From: Bosea sp. Tri-49
GTDB lineage: Bacteria > Pseudomonadota > Alphaproteobacteria > Rhizobiales > Beijerinckiaceae
Assembly: GCF_003952665.1 (NCBI RefSeq)
Contig: NZ_CP017946.1
Span: forward strand, 2,728,001 to 2,792,000
Reading direction: 5' to 3'
Length of the DNA: 64,000 nt
Part shown: positions 25,570-33,328 of the stretch, piece after piece
Numbering within the stretch: the first letter of the stretch is position 1
Layout of the letters: each line of letters starts with the position of its first letter
Notes under the pieces: model-generated
Databases searched by the model: none
Seen by the model: only the letters and a program-made list of their open reading frames with translations
Told to the model about the DNA's origin: nothing
Position numbers and translations under genes: made by a program

Positions 25570-26739
25570 ATGCGGGGCTCCATGGATGGAAGCATTTTGA
25601 GCACCGCCCCAGATGATCTGAAGGCCTGGCTGACGAATACATTGCTGCCGGGCTGGATCGCCCGCGCCTTCGACCCGGCCCAGCCCGGCTTCGTCGAATA
25701 TCTCGGGCCGGACGGGACGCCCGAGGCCAGCGATCTGCGCACCACCTTGATCACGGCACGGCTGACCTATGTCTTCAGCCATGCGCATCTCCTCGGCGTG
25801 CCCGGAGCGTTGGCCGCCGCGCGGCACGGCTTCGCCTTCCTGACGAGCGTCTGCCGACGCGCCGACGGGCGCTTCGGCCATTCCTGCACGACGCGCGGAG
25901 AAGCGGTCGACGGCAGGTCCGATTTTTACGATCTCGCCTTCGTCCTGTTCGCGCTCGGCTGGTTCGCCAAGGCGACCGGCGAGACGGACGCGCTGGCAAC
26001 CGCCGGAGAGGTGATGGACTTCCTCAATGGCGAGCTGGCGCATCCGGCCGGCGGCTATCGCGAGGATACGCTGGGCGCGCAACCCCGGCGCCAGAACCCG
26101 CATATGCACCTGCTCGAGGCCTGCCACGCTCTCGCGGCGGCATCGCCCGATCCGCGCTGGCTAGCGACGGCCGAAAGGCTCGTGCGGCTGATGCGGGAGC
26201 GGATGCTGGACGCCAATGGCACGCTCGGCGAGTTTTTCGATGAGAACTGGGCGACGTTCCCGGGCCCGCGCGGGCTGATCCGGGAGCCCGGTCATCATTT
26301 CGAGTGGACGTGGCTGCTTTATCACCACGAGCGGCTGACCGGTTCGAGCGAGGCTCGCGAGACTGCCCACAAGCTCCATGCGTTCGGGCAACGTCAGGTC
26401 GATGCGGCGGTCAATCCATCGCAGCTCGTCGTGAACGAGGTAGACCCGACAGGCCGCGTCCTCAACGGCGCAGCCTTGCTCTGGCCGCAGACGGAATATC
26501 TGAAGGCGCTCGCCGCACGGATCGAATTCGAGGGCGACGACGATGCCGCGATACGGCTCGGACAGCATCTGCGCCTGGTCTTCCGGCACTTCGTCGACGC
26601 CAAGAACGGGCTATGGGTCAACCAGCTCGACGACCAGGGGCAGCCGATGAGCGAGCGGGTCCCGGTTCGGGTGCTCTACCATCTGGTGCTGGCGCTCGCC
26701 GAAATCTGCCGCGTCACCAAGAGCGATATGGCTCTGTAG
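25570..26739 (+). CDS. AGE-family epimerase/isomerase
   Basis: A 389-residue protein of the N-acylglucosamine 2-epimerase / mannose-aldose isomerase family, an alpha/alpha barrel enzyme. Family marks include TARLTYVFSHAHLLG near residue 60 (the arginine and histidine typical of the sugar site), GHHFEWTWLLYHHERL with the catalytic histidine region, and the C-terminal KNGLWVNQLDDQGQP. It follows ggt by 30 bp on the same strand and may be co-transcribed. A second in-frame ATG at 25582 could be the true start. Whether it acts on mannose, mannose 6-phosphate or an N-acyl sugar cannot be told. Confidence 0.88.
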   Translation: MRGSMDGSILSTAPDDLKAWLTNTLLPGWIARAFDPAQPGFVEYLGPDGTPEASDLRTTLITARLTYVFSHAHLLGVPGALAAARHGFAFLTSVCRRADGRFGHSCTTRGEAVDGRSDFYDLAFVLFALGWFAKATGETDALATAGEVMDFLNGELAHPAGGYREDTLGAQPRRQNPHMHLLEACHALAAASPDPRWLATAERLVRLMRERMLDANGTLGEFFDENWATFPGPRGLIREPGHHFEWTWLLYHHERLTGSSEARETAHKLHAFGQRQVDAAVNPSQLVVNEVDPTGRVLNGAALLWPQTEYLKALAARIEFEGDDDAAIRLGQHLRLVFRHFVDAKNGLWVNQLDDQGQPMSERVPVRVLYHLVLALAEICRVTKSDMAL

Positions 26740-26743
26740 TGCT

Positions 26744-27382
26744 TCAGCGACCAGCGACCTCGCCCGTGGTCACCGCCTCCTCTGGAAGCGAGAAGGTGCC
26801 GCTGTAGCGGAACAGCTCGCCGAAGAGCGGATGCTTCAGCGTCATCCGCATGCTGAAGCTGCGCTCATCGATCGGCCGTTCCTCGATATAGCCCGTGCCG
26901 AGGAGAAGCCCGACCGGCAAAGGCAGGTCGAGGCCGAGAAGTCGCCAGACATAGCCCTCGTCGCGGAAGACCAGCGCCCCCTCCTCCGCCGTGACCCTGA
27001 GGCGCATGCCGACGCCGAAGCGGACGAATTCGATGACCTGGTTGGCGCCGGTCTGCTGCATGCGCGAGCGGAAATGGAACGGCTTGCGCCCGGCGAAATG
27101 GAACACCCGATCCCAATGCAGCGTCCCGTCTTCGGGCCGGGCAGCGTAGTGGACTTCGATCGGTACGTCGCGGCCGCGATAGGGCACCAGCGCTCCGACG
27201 ATCCGGGCAAAGGGCAGCAGCAGCCTGGCGAAGGCGCTGTGCTCGACCTCGTGCATCACGCCTTTGACGCAGATGGTATCGTCGCTGAACGAGCGCAGGA
27301 AGTAGTGGCGCCGGATGACCTCGCCGAGCTGGTGCCAGTCCTCGCCGAGCACCTCCTGGAAGACCGGCCGGCGCTCGCTCAT
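26744..27382 (-). CDS. DUF4166 domain protein
   Basis: A 212-residue protein that fits the DUF4166 family, of unknown function. The DUF is recognised by the block around VFHFAGRKPFHFRSRM, followed by VIEFVRFGVGMRLRVTAEEG and the LFRDEGYVW-type strand. The protein is beta-rich and has no cysteine other than one near residue 37. It starts 3 bases downstream of the FAD-linked dehydrogenase stop and is surely translated from the same mRNA. A role in lipid or metabolite handling beside the oxidoreductase is only inference. Confidence 0.75.
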   Translation of the reverse strand: MSERRPVFQEVLGEDWHQLGEVIRRHYFLRSFSDDTICVKGVMHEVEHSAFARLLLPFARIVGALVPYRGRDVPIEVHYAARPEDGTLHWDRVFHFAGRKPFHFRSRMQQTGANQVIEFVRFGVGMRLRVTAEEGALVFRDEGYVWRLLGLDLPLPVGLLLGTGYIEERPIDERSFSMRMTLKHPLFGELFRYSGTFSLPEEAVTTGEVAGR

Positions 27383-27385
27383 GCG

Positions 27386-28792
27386 CTACAGCACCGAGCC
27401 GGGATTGAGCACGCCCTTCGGGTCGAGCGCCGCCTTCACCGTCCGCATCAGGTCGAGCTCGACCGGGTCCTTGACGCCCGGCAACAACGAACGCTTGAGG
27501 CGGCCGATGCCGTGCTCGGCTGAGATCGAGCCCTTGAGCTCGGTGACGATGGCGTGCACCGCCTCGTTCATCGCGCTCCAGCCGGCGAGGTAGGCGGCCT
27601 TGTCGGCGCCGACCGGCTGGCTGACGTTGAAATGGATGTTGCCGTCGCCGAGATGGCCGAACGGCACCGGCCGGCAGCCCGGCACCATCGCCTCGACCCT
27701 GGCGGTAGCCCGCTTCAGGAACTCGGGCGTAGCGTGGAGCGGCACGGAGATGTCGTGCTTGATCGAGCCGCCCTCATGGGTCTGCACCTCGGACAGCATC
27801 TCGCGCAGCTTCCAGAGATCGGCGCGCTGGCCGAGCGAGCCGGCGAGCACGGCATCGGTGACGAGCCCCTCTTCCAGCGCCTCGCCGAGGAAGGCCTCGA
27901 CCGCCTCGCTGAGCCCGGCTTCGGCCTGCGCCGAGACCTCCATCAGCACATACCAGGGCGACGGCTCCGACAGCGGATCGCGGGCGCCGCTGGCGTGGCG
28001 GACGACGAAGTCGAGGCCGATGCGCGGCATGATCTCGAAGGTGGTGAGCGTGCCGCCGGCGCTGGCCTTGGCCTTGTTGAGCAGGGACAGCGCCGCTTCC
28101 GGATCGGGCACAGCGAGGAAGGCGGTGGCGCGCGCCGTCGGCAGCGGGAACAACTTCAGCACGGCGGCGGTGATGATGCCGAGCGTGCCCTCCGAACCGA
28201 TGAAGAGGTTCTTGAGGTCGTAGCCGGTATTGTCCTTGCGCAATTGGCGCAGGCCGTTCCAGACGCGGCCGTCGGCAAGCACGACCTCGAGGCCGAGGCA
28301 GAGTTCGCGGGCATTGCCATAGGCGATCACCGCGGTGCCGCCAGCATTGCTGGAGAGATTGCCACCGACCGTGCAGGAGCCTTCCGAGGCGAGCGAGAGC
28401 GGGAAGAGCCGCCCGGCGGCCTCGGCCGCCTCCTGCGCCTTCTGCAAGATGACACCGGCCTCGACGGTCATGGTGTCGCCATCGACATCGACCGAGCGGA
28501 TCTTGTCGAGCCGCTGCAGCGACAGGATGATCTCCCGGCCCTCGGCGACCGGGGTCTGGCCCCCGACCATGCCGGTATTGCCGCCTTGTGGCACGATCGT
28601 CGCGCCGGTCTCGCTCGCCCACTTCATCAGGGCCGAAACTTCGGCGGCCGAGCCCGGCCGCACCACCGCCTGCGCCTTGCCGTGGAAGAGACCGCGCGGC
28701 TCCTTGAGATAGGGCACCATCGCATCAGCGTCGGTGATCACGTTCTTCGCGCCGACGATACCGGCCAGAGCTTCGATAGTAGGCGCGCTCAT
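27386..28792 (-). CDS. FAD-binding 2-hydroxyacid dehydrogenase (GlcD/D2HGDH type)
   Basis: A 468-residue flavoprotein of the VAO/PCMH fold that oxidises a D-2-hydroxyacid such as D-lactate, glycolate or D-2-hydroxyglutarate. FAD-binding marks are VPQGGNTGMVGGQTP, ILSLQRLDKIR and CTVGGNLSSNAGGT, then FIGSEGTLGIITAAVLKLFP. The C-terminal domain has the metal-binding GHLGDGNIHFNVSQP and SAEHGIGRLKR. GGAGG precedes the start at 28792. Both downstream DUF4166 and upstream methyltransferase genes lie within 20 bp, so this forms a three-gene transcription unit. Electron acceptor and substrate are not determined. Confidence 0.92.
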   Translation of the reverse strand: MSAPTIEALAGIVGAKNVITDADAMVPYLKEPRGLFHGKAQAVVRPGSAAEVSALMKWASETGATIVPQGGNTGMVGGQTPVAEGREIILSLQRLDKIRSVDVDGDTMTVEAGVILQKAQEAAEAAGRLFPLSLASEGSCTVGGNLSSNAGGTAVIAYGNARELCLGLEVVLADGRVWNGLRQLRKDNTGYDLKNLFIGSEGTLGIITAAVLKLFPLPTARATAFLAVPDPEAALSLLNKAKASAGGTLTTFEIMPRIGLDFVVRHASGARDPLSEPSPWYVLMEVSAQAEAGLSEAVEAFLGEALEEGLVTDAVLAGSLGQRADLWKLREMLSEVQTHEGGSIKHDISVPLHATPEFLKRATARVEAMVPGCRPVPFGHLGDGNIHFNVSQPVGADKAAYLAGWSAMNEAVHAIVTELKGSISAEHGIGRLKRSLLPGVKDPVELDLMRTVKAALDPKGVLNPGSVL

Positions 28793-28811
28793 CCTGCCTC
28801 CGGAGACTTGA

Positions 28812-30068
28812 TCACTTGCGGCCGGCAGCCTTGCGGAAAACGCCGACGAGTTCGATGTGGGCGGAATAGCGGAACTGGTCGACCGGTGTCACGCGCTCCA
28901 GCGCATAGCCGCCTGCGACCAAAAGCGCCGCGTCGCGGGCAAAGCTGCCGACATCGCAGGAGACATAGGCCACCAGCGGCACCTTGGAGGCGGCGAGCCG
29001 CCTGACCTGAGCCTCTGCCCCGGCCCGCGGCGGATCGAGCACGACGGCGTCGAAAGCGCTAAGCTCATGCTCCAGCAAGGGCCGGCGGAAGAGGTCGCGC
29101 GTCTCGGCTGCGACCGGCTTCAGGCCCTGCGCATGGTTGGCGGCCCGGCTCAGCGCCTGGACCGCCGCCTTGTCACTCTCGAAGGCCGAAACCTGCGCCT
29201 TTTCGGCGAGCCGGACACTGAACGGGCCGCAGCCGGCGAAGAGATCGGCGACGCGTTTTGCCTTGGGGATCGCATCGAGTGCGAGGCGCGACAGGACCGC
29301 CTCACCCTCAGCGGTGGCCTGCAGGAAGCCGCCGGGCGCCGGTGTCACCGAGGCCTTGCCCATCAGCTGGAAAGGCGCGCGCCGCTCGACGATGATCTCG
29401 CCATGCATGGCGAGGCGGGCGAGATCGAGCCGCTCGGCCACCTCGGTCAGCGCCCGGCGCAAGCTATCCCCGGCCGGGCCATGGCCGCGGATATCGACGT
29501 CAAGCCCGGCCTGCGACGCGGTGAGCTGGATGTCGAGCGGCTTGTTCGAAGCGCGCAGGCGATTGGCCAGGAGTTGCGCCACGACCGGCGCCCGCGCAAG
29601 GCTGGGGGCCAGCACCGGGCAGGCCTCGACCTCGATCAGGTCGTGGCTCCTCGCCGCCATGAAGCCGACGCGCATGCCGTTCTCGTCGCGGCGGGCATGA
29701 AAGGTGACGCGCCTGCGGCCGGCGCCATGGGCATCGACCAGTGCCGCGACCTCGGTTTCAAGTCCGGCACGGGACAGTGCCGTCACCACCTGCTGGCGCT
29801 TCCATTCGGCATAGAGGCCCTCGCCCATATGCTGCGCGGCGCAGCCGCCGCAGCGGGTGAAGAGCGGGCAGATCGCGGCGATGCGCGAGGCGGAGGGCGC
29901 GAGGATCTCGACCAGTTGCCCGCGATCGCCATCGCGCACCACCCGCGCTTTCTCTCCTGACAGCGCGAAGGGCACGAAGACCTGCCCCTCCGCCGTCTCG
30001 GCGACGCCGTCGCCGCGCTGGCCGAGCCGCGCGATCGTGAGCGTTTCATTCATGGCGAGGGCGGACAT
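28812..30068 (-). CDS. Class I SAM-dependent RNA m5U methyltransferase (RlmD/TrmA type)
   Basis: A 418-residue RNA uridine-5-methyltransferase. The N-terminal TRAM-like region (TIARLGQRGDGVAETAEGQVFVP) is followed by four iron-sulphur cysteines: three in CPLFTRCGGC and one in EACPVL. The SAM domain has ADLFAGCGPFSVRLAE, and the catalytic site DAVVLDPPRAGAEAQV and AYVSCDVGSFARD carries the nucleophilic Cys; HIELVGVF supplies the general base glutamate. It may modify 23S rRNA. The start is 30068 or 30053 (MNETLT), neither with a good ribosome binding site. Downstream of it lie the FAD-linked dehydrogenase and DUF4166 genes. Confidence 0.93.
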   Translation of the reverse strand: MSALAMNETLTIARLGQRGDGVAETAEGQVFVPFALSGEKARVVRDGDRGQLVEILAPSASRIAAICPLFTRCGGCAAQHMGEGLYAEWKRQQVVTALSRAGLETEVAALVDAHGAGRRRVTFHARRDENGMRVGFMAARSHDLIEVEACPVLAPSLARAPVVAQLLANRLRASNKPLDIQLTASQAGLDVDIRGHGPAGDSLRRALTEVAERLDLARLAMHGEIIVERRAPFQLMGKASVTPAPGGFLQATAEGEAVLSRLALDAIPKAKRVADLFAGCGPFSVRLAEKAQVSAFESDKAAVQALSRAANHAQGLKPVAAETRDLFRRPLLEHELSAFDAVVLDPPRAGAEAQVRRLAASKVPLVAYVSCDVGSFARDAALLVAGGYALERVTPVDQFRYSAHIELVGVFRKAAGRK

Positions 30069-30148
30069 AGGGTGCTGGGCTCGTGACGTGATTGCGGGTT
30101 TGGCCTATCAGGTGACGGCAAGCAGGGAAATGGCTGGAGTTGCCTAAT

Positions 30149-31192
30149 ATGACTATCCGCAACGGCGTCGTCGAAGCGATCGGCAACACCCCCCTGATCA
30201 AGCTGAAGCGCGCCTCGCAAGAAACTGGCTGCGAGATCCTCGGCAAGGCCGAGTTCATGAACCCCGGCCAATCGGTCAAGGACCGCGCCGCGCTCGCCAT
30301 CATCCGCCACGCCGAAAAAAGCGGCGCGCTCCGCCCCGGCGGCGTCATCGTCGAGGGCACGGCCGGCAATACCGGCATCGGCCTGGCGCTGGTCGGCAAT
30401 GCGCTGGGCTATCGCAGCGTGATCGTCATCCCGGATACGCAGAGCCAGGAAAAGAAGGACATGCTGCGGCTCGCCGGCGCGACCCTGGTCGAGGTCCCGG
30501 CCGTCGGCTATGTCAACCCAAACAACTACGTGAAGGTCTCCGGCCGCCTCGCCGAGGAGCTGGCGAAGACTGAAGCGAACGGCGCGATCTGGGCCAACCA
30601 GTTCGACAATGTCGCCAATCGCCAGGGCCATATCGAGACGACCGGCCCGGAGATCTGGCAGCAGACGGACGGCAAGGTCGACGGCTTCACCTGCGCAGTC
30701 GGCACCGGCGGCACGCTCGCCGGCGTCGCGATCGCGCTGAAGGGCTACAACCCGAAGATCCGCATTGCCCTCGCCGACCCGATGGGCGCGGCGCTCTACG
30801 CCTACTACACCACCGGCGAGCTCAAGGCCGAGGGCTCCTCGATCACCGAGGGCATCGGCCAGGGCCGGATCACCAAGAACATCGAGGGCGCCCCGATCGA
30901 CGTCGCCTTCCAGATCCCGGACGAGGAGGCGATCCCGCTCTGCTTCCAGCTGCTGGAGGAAGAAGGCCTCTGCCTCGGTGGCTCCTCCGGCATCAACGTC
31001 GCCGGCGCGATCCGGCTGGCGAAGGAGATGGGCCCCGGCCACACCATCGTGACCATCCTCTGCGACTACGGCACACGTTACCAGTCGAAGCTGTTCAACG
31101 CCGAGTTCCTGCGCTCGAAGAACCTGCCGGTGCCCGGCTGGCTCGAGCGCGATGGCGGGCTGAAGGACGTGATGACGAAGGTGATGGCCTGA
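30149..31192 (+). CDS. cysK: Cysteine synthase A (O-acetylserine sulfhydrylase)
   Basis: A 347-residue PLP enzyme that forms L-cysteine from O-acetylserine and sulfide. The PLP lysine is in NPGQSVKDRAAL, the substrate loop in EGTAGNTGIGLAL, and the PLP-phosphate loop in CAVGTGGTLAGVA. The C-terminal part has GGSSGINVAGAIRLA and the CDYGTRYQSKL motif of cysteine synthases. The length is slightly above E. coli CysK, owing to an insertion around 225-255 (ELKAEGSSITEGIGQGRI) seen in related alphaproteobacterial enzymes. The ATG at 30149 has GGAG 10 bases upstream. The next gene begins 4 bp after it. Confidence 0.95.
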   Translation: MTIRNGVVEAIGNTPLIKLKRASQETGCEILGKAEFMNPGQSVKDRAALAIIRHAEKSGALRPGGVIVEGTAGNTGIGLALVGNALGYRSVIVIPDTQSQEKKDMLRLAGATLVEVPAVGYVNPNNYVKVSGRLAEELAKTEANGAIWANQFDNVANRQGHIETTGPEIWQQTDGKVDGFTCAVGTGGTLAGVAIALKGYNPKIRIALADPMGAALYAYYTTGELKAEGSSITEGIGQGRITKNIEGAPIDVAFQIPDEEAIPLCFQLLEEEGLCLGGSSGINVAGAIRLAKEMGPGHTIVTILCDYGTRYQSKLFNAEFLRSKNLPVPGWLERDGGLKDVMTKVMA

Positions 31193-31196
31193 CGCC

Positions 31197-31769
31197 GTGC
31201 TGCTCGACCGGCGCGCGCTCCAGGGCATCGCCGAGGGCAGCATCACGCAGGTGCTGCGTCGGTGGCGCCGGCCGAGCGTCAGGAGCGGCGGCACCTTGCT
31301 GACCGCGATAGGTCAGCTCGCCGTCGACGCGATCGAGCCGATTTCCGAGGCTGAGATCGATGACGCCGTAGCAAAGGCCGCTGGCTTTGGCTCACGCGAC
31401 GACGCGCTCGCTGCGTTGGCCGGCCGCGACGGCGAGCTCTATCGCATCCGCATTCGTCTCGCGGGCCCCGATCCGCGCGGAGCCTTGCGTGAAGCCGATG
31501 ACCTGACGGACGCCGACGCGGAGCAGCTGGTTCAGCGCCTTGCCCGGCTTGATGCGCGCAAGGTTTGGACACACGCCACGCTAGAGCTAATCGCGACGCA
31601 TCCCGGGCGGCGCGCCGCCGAACTCGCTGAGCTACTCGGGCGCGAGATGCTCCCATTCAAGCAGGATGTGCGCAAACTCAAAGCCCTCGGCCTGACCGAG
31701 AGCCTCGATGTCGGCTACCGACTGTCGCCGCGCGGCGAGGCCCTGCTCTCGAAGCTTCCGCCGCGCTGA
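31197..31769 (+). CDS. ASCH/PUA-like and winged-helix two-domain protein
   Basis: A 190-residue basic protein. The N-terminal ~100 residues (LLDRRALQGIAEGSITQVLRR, WRRPSVRSGGTLLTAIGQLAV) look like an ASCH-type, RNA-binding-like domain; the C-terminal half resembles a winged helix (LELIATHPGRRAAELAELLGR and FKQDVRKLKALGLTESL, then YRLSPRGEALL). It starts 4 bases after cysK, so the two are translationally coupled or co-transcribed, yet it has no obvious link to sulphur metabolism. Such proteins are annotated as ASCH domain or hypothetical. A regulatory or RNA-related role is inference. Confidence 0.6.
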   Translation: MLLDRRALQGIAEGSITQVLRRWRRPSVRSGGTLLTAIGQLAVDAIEPISEAEIDDAVAKAAGFGSRDDALAALAGRDGELYRIRIRLAGPDPRGALREADDLTDADAEQLVQRLARLDARKVWTHATLELIATHPGRRAAELAELLGREMLPFKQDVRKLKALGLTESLDVGYRLSPRGEALLSKLPPR

Positions 31770-31773
31770 CGCC

Positions 31774-33141
31774 TCAAGCCGTCTGCGCGCCGGCGTCGAT
31801 AGCCTCGATGTCGCCGGCACGGTCGTACTGCGCCTGATCGAGCATGCCTTGCCGCTTGGCGACGATGGTCGGCACCAGAGCTTGGCCGGCGACGTTCACC
31901 GCGGTGCGGCCCATGTCGAGGATTGGGTCGATTGCGAGCAACAGGCCGACGCCGGCGAGCGGCAGGCCAAGCGTCGACAAGGTCAGCGTCAACATCACCG
32001 TCGCGCCGGTGAGCCCGGCGGTCGCCGCCGAACCGATGACCGAGACGAAGGCGATCAGCACATATTCCTGCAGGCCGAGCGGGACACCGTAGAACTGCGC
32101 GACGAAGATCGCCGAGATCGCCGGGTAGATCGCGGCGCAGCCATCCATCTTGGTGGTCGCCCCGAGCGGAACCGCGAAGGCCGCATACTCACGCGGCACG
32201 CCGAGGCTTTTCTCGGTCACGGCCTCGGTCACCGGCAAGGTGCCGACCGAGGAGCGCGAGACGAAGGCGAGCTGGATCGCCGGCCAGGCGCCCGCGAAGA
32301 AGCGCAGCGGCGAGAGCCCGTGCAGGATCAGCAAGGCCGGGTAGACGATCAGCAGCACGATGGCGAGGCCGAGATAGATCGCGAAGGCGTACCAGGAGAG
32401 CTGCTGCAGGGTCTGCCAGCCATATTGCGCCACGGCATTGCCGAGCAGGCCGATGGTGCCGATCGGCGTCAGCCGGATCACCCACCACAGGATCTTGCGG
32501 ACGATCGCCAGCAGCGACTCGTTGAAGGCGAGGAAGCTGTTGGCGCGTTCGCCGACCTTCAGCGCCGCGACGCCGACGACGATCGAGATGACCAGCAGCT
32601 GCAGCACGTTGAAGCCGAGCCTTGTGGTCGCCGCACCGCCGTCGATCCGGGTCGATGCCTGCAAGCCGAACACGTTGGCAGGGACGAGGCCCTTCAGGAA
32701 ATCGAGCCAGGAGCCGACCGAGCCGGGCGCTTTGGCGCTGGCCGCGAGCACGCCCGAATTGATCCCCGGCTGGATGATCAAGCCGAGCGCGATGCCGATC
32801 AGCACGGCGATGAAGGCGGTGAGCGCAAACCAGAGCAGCGTCTGCCAGACCAGAGCGGCCGCGTTGGAGAGCTGGCGGAGATTGCTGATCGAGGCGACGA
32901 TCGCGGTGAAGATCAGCGGCGGCACCAGAGCCTGCAGCAATTGCACGAAGATCGAGCCGGTCGTCGCCAGCGTCGTCGTCAGGGCGTTCGGCTGCCCGGC
33001 CGCATCGGGGCCGATATTGCGCGCGATCCAGCCGAGCACGAGCCCGATCACCATGGCCGCCAGAACCTGGAAGCCGAAGCTGGCATAAAATGGCTTGGTG
33101 CCGGCGGTCGCCGCGCCGGCTCGGGACGTCACTGTGGTCAT
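31774..33141 (-). CDS. Dicarboxylate/amino acid:cation symporter (DAACS)
   Basis: A 455-residue secondary transporter of the SDF/DAACS family. Family marks: serine-rich reentrant loop SRSSVGTLPVT, the second loop GATTKMDGCAAIYPA, and the cation site DPILDMGRTAVNVAGQ. Eight transmembrane segments and two hairpin loops fit the family fold. Substrate is not fixed by sequence; glutamate, aspartate, C4-dicarboxylates or cystine-like amino acids are all possible, and cystine-type members share the MDGCAAIYPA phrase. It is convergent with the ASCH-like protein and separated from the SLC13 gene by 187 bp of AT-rich sequence that should hold its promoter. Confidence 0.9.
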   Translation of the reverse strand: MTTVTSRAGAATAGTKPFYASFGFQVLAAMVIGLVLGWIARNIGPDAAGQPNALTTTLATTGSIFVQLLQALVPPLIFTAIVASISNLRQLSNAAALVWQTLLWFALTAFIAVLIGIALGLIIQPGINSGVLAASAKAPGSVGSWLDFLKGLVPANVFGLQASTRIDGGAATTRLGFNVLQLLVISIVVGVAALKVGERANSFLAFNESLLAIVRKILWWVIRLTPIGTIGLLGNAVAQYGWQTLQQLSWYAFAIYLGLAIVLLIVYPALLILHGLSPLRFFAGAWPAIQLAFVSRSSVGTLPVTEAVTEKSLGVPREYAAFAVPLGATTKMDGCAAIYPAISAIFVAQFYGVPLGLQEYVLIAFVSVIGSAATAGLTGATVMLTLTLSTLGLPLAGVGLLLAIDPILDMGRTAVNVAGQALVPTIVAKRQGMLDQAQYDRAGDIEAIDAGAQTA

Positions 33142-33328
33142 GGCAGGAACTCATCAATCGCCGCAGCGCGGCTGAAGATTTATGCCCGTTTTATAGGCGC
33201 TGTCGCAGCTTCCGGGAAGCTGAAGACTGCCATTTTGAGCCAACTCAACAGTGAAAATATTCTACACTGCAAGGCACCACAGGAATTTTCTTCTCTCAAG
33301 CAGGTCAACCGCATGCAAGCGGCCCAAG

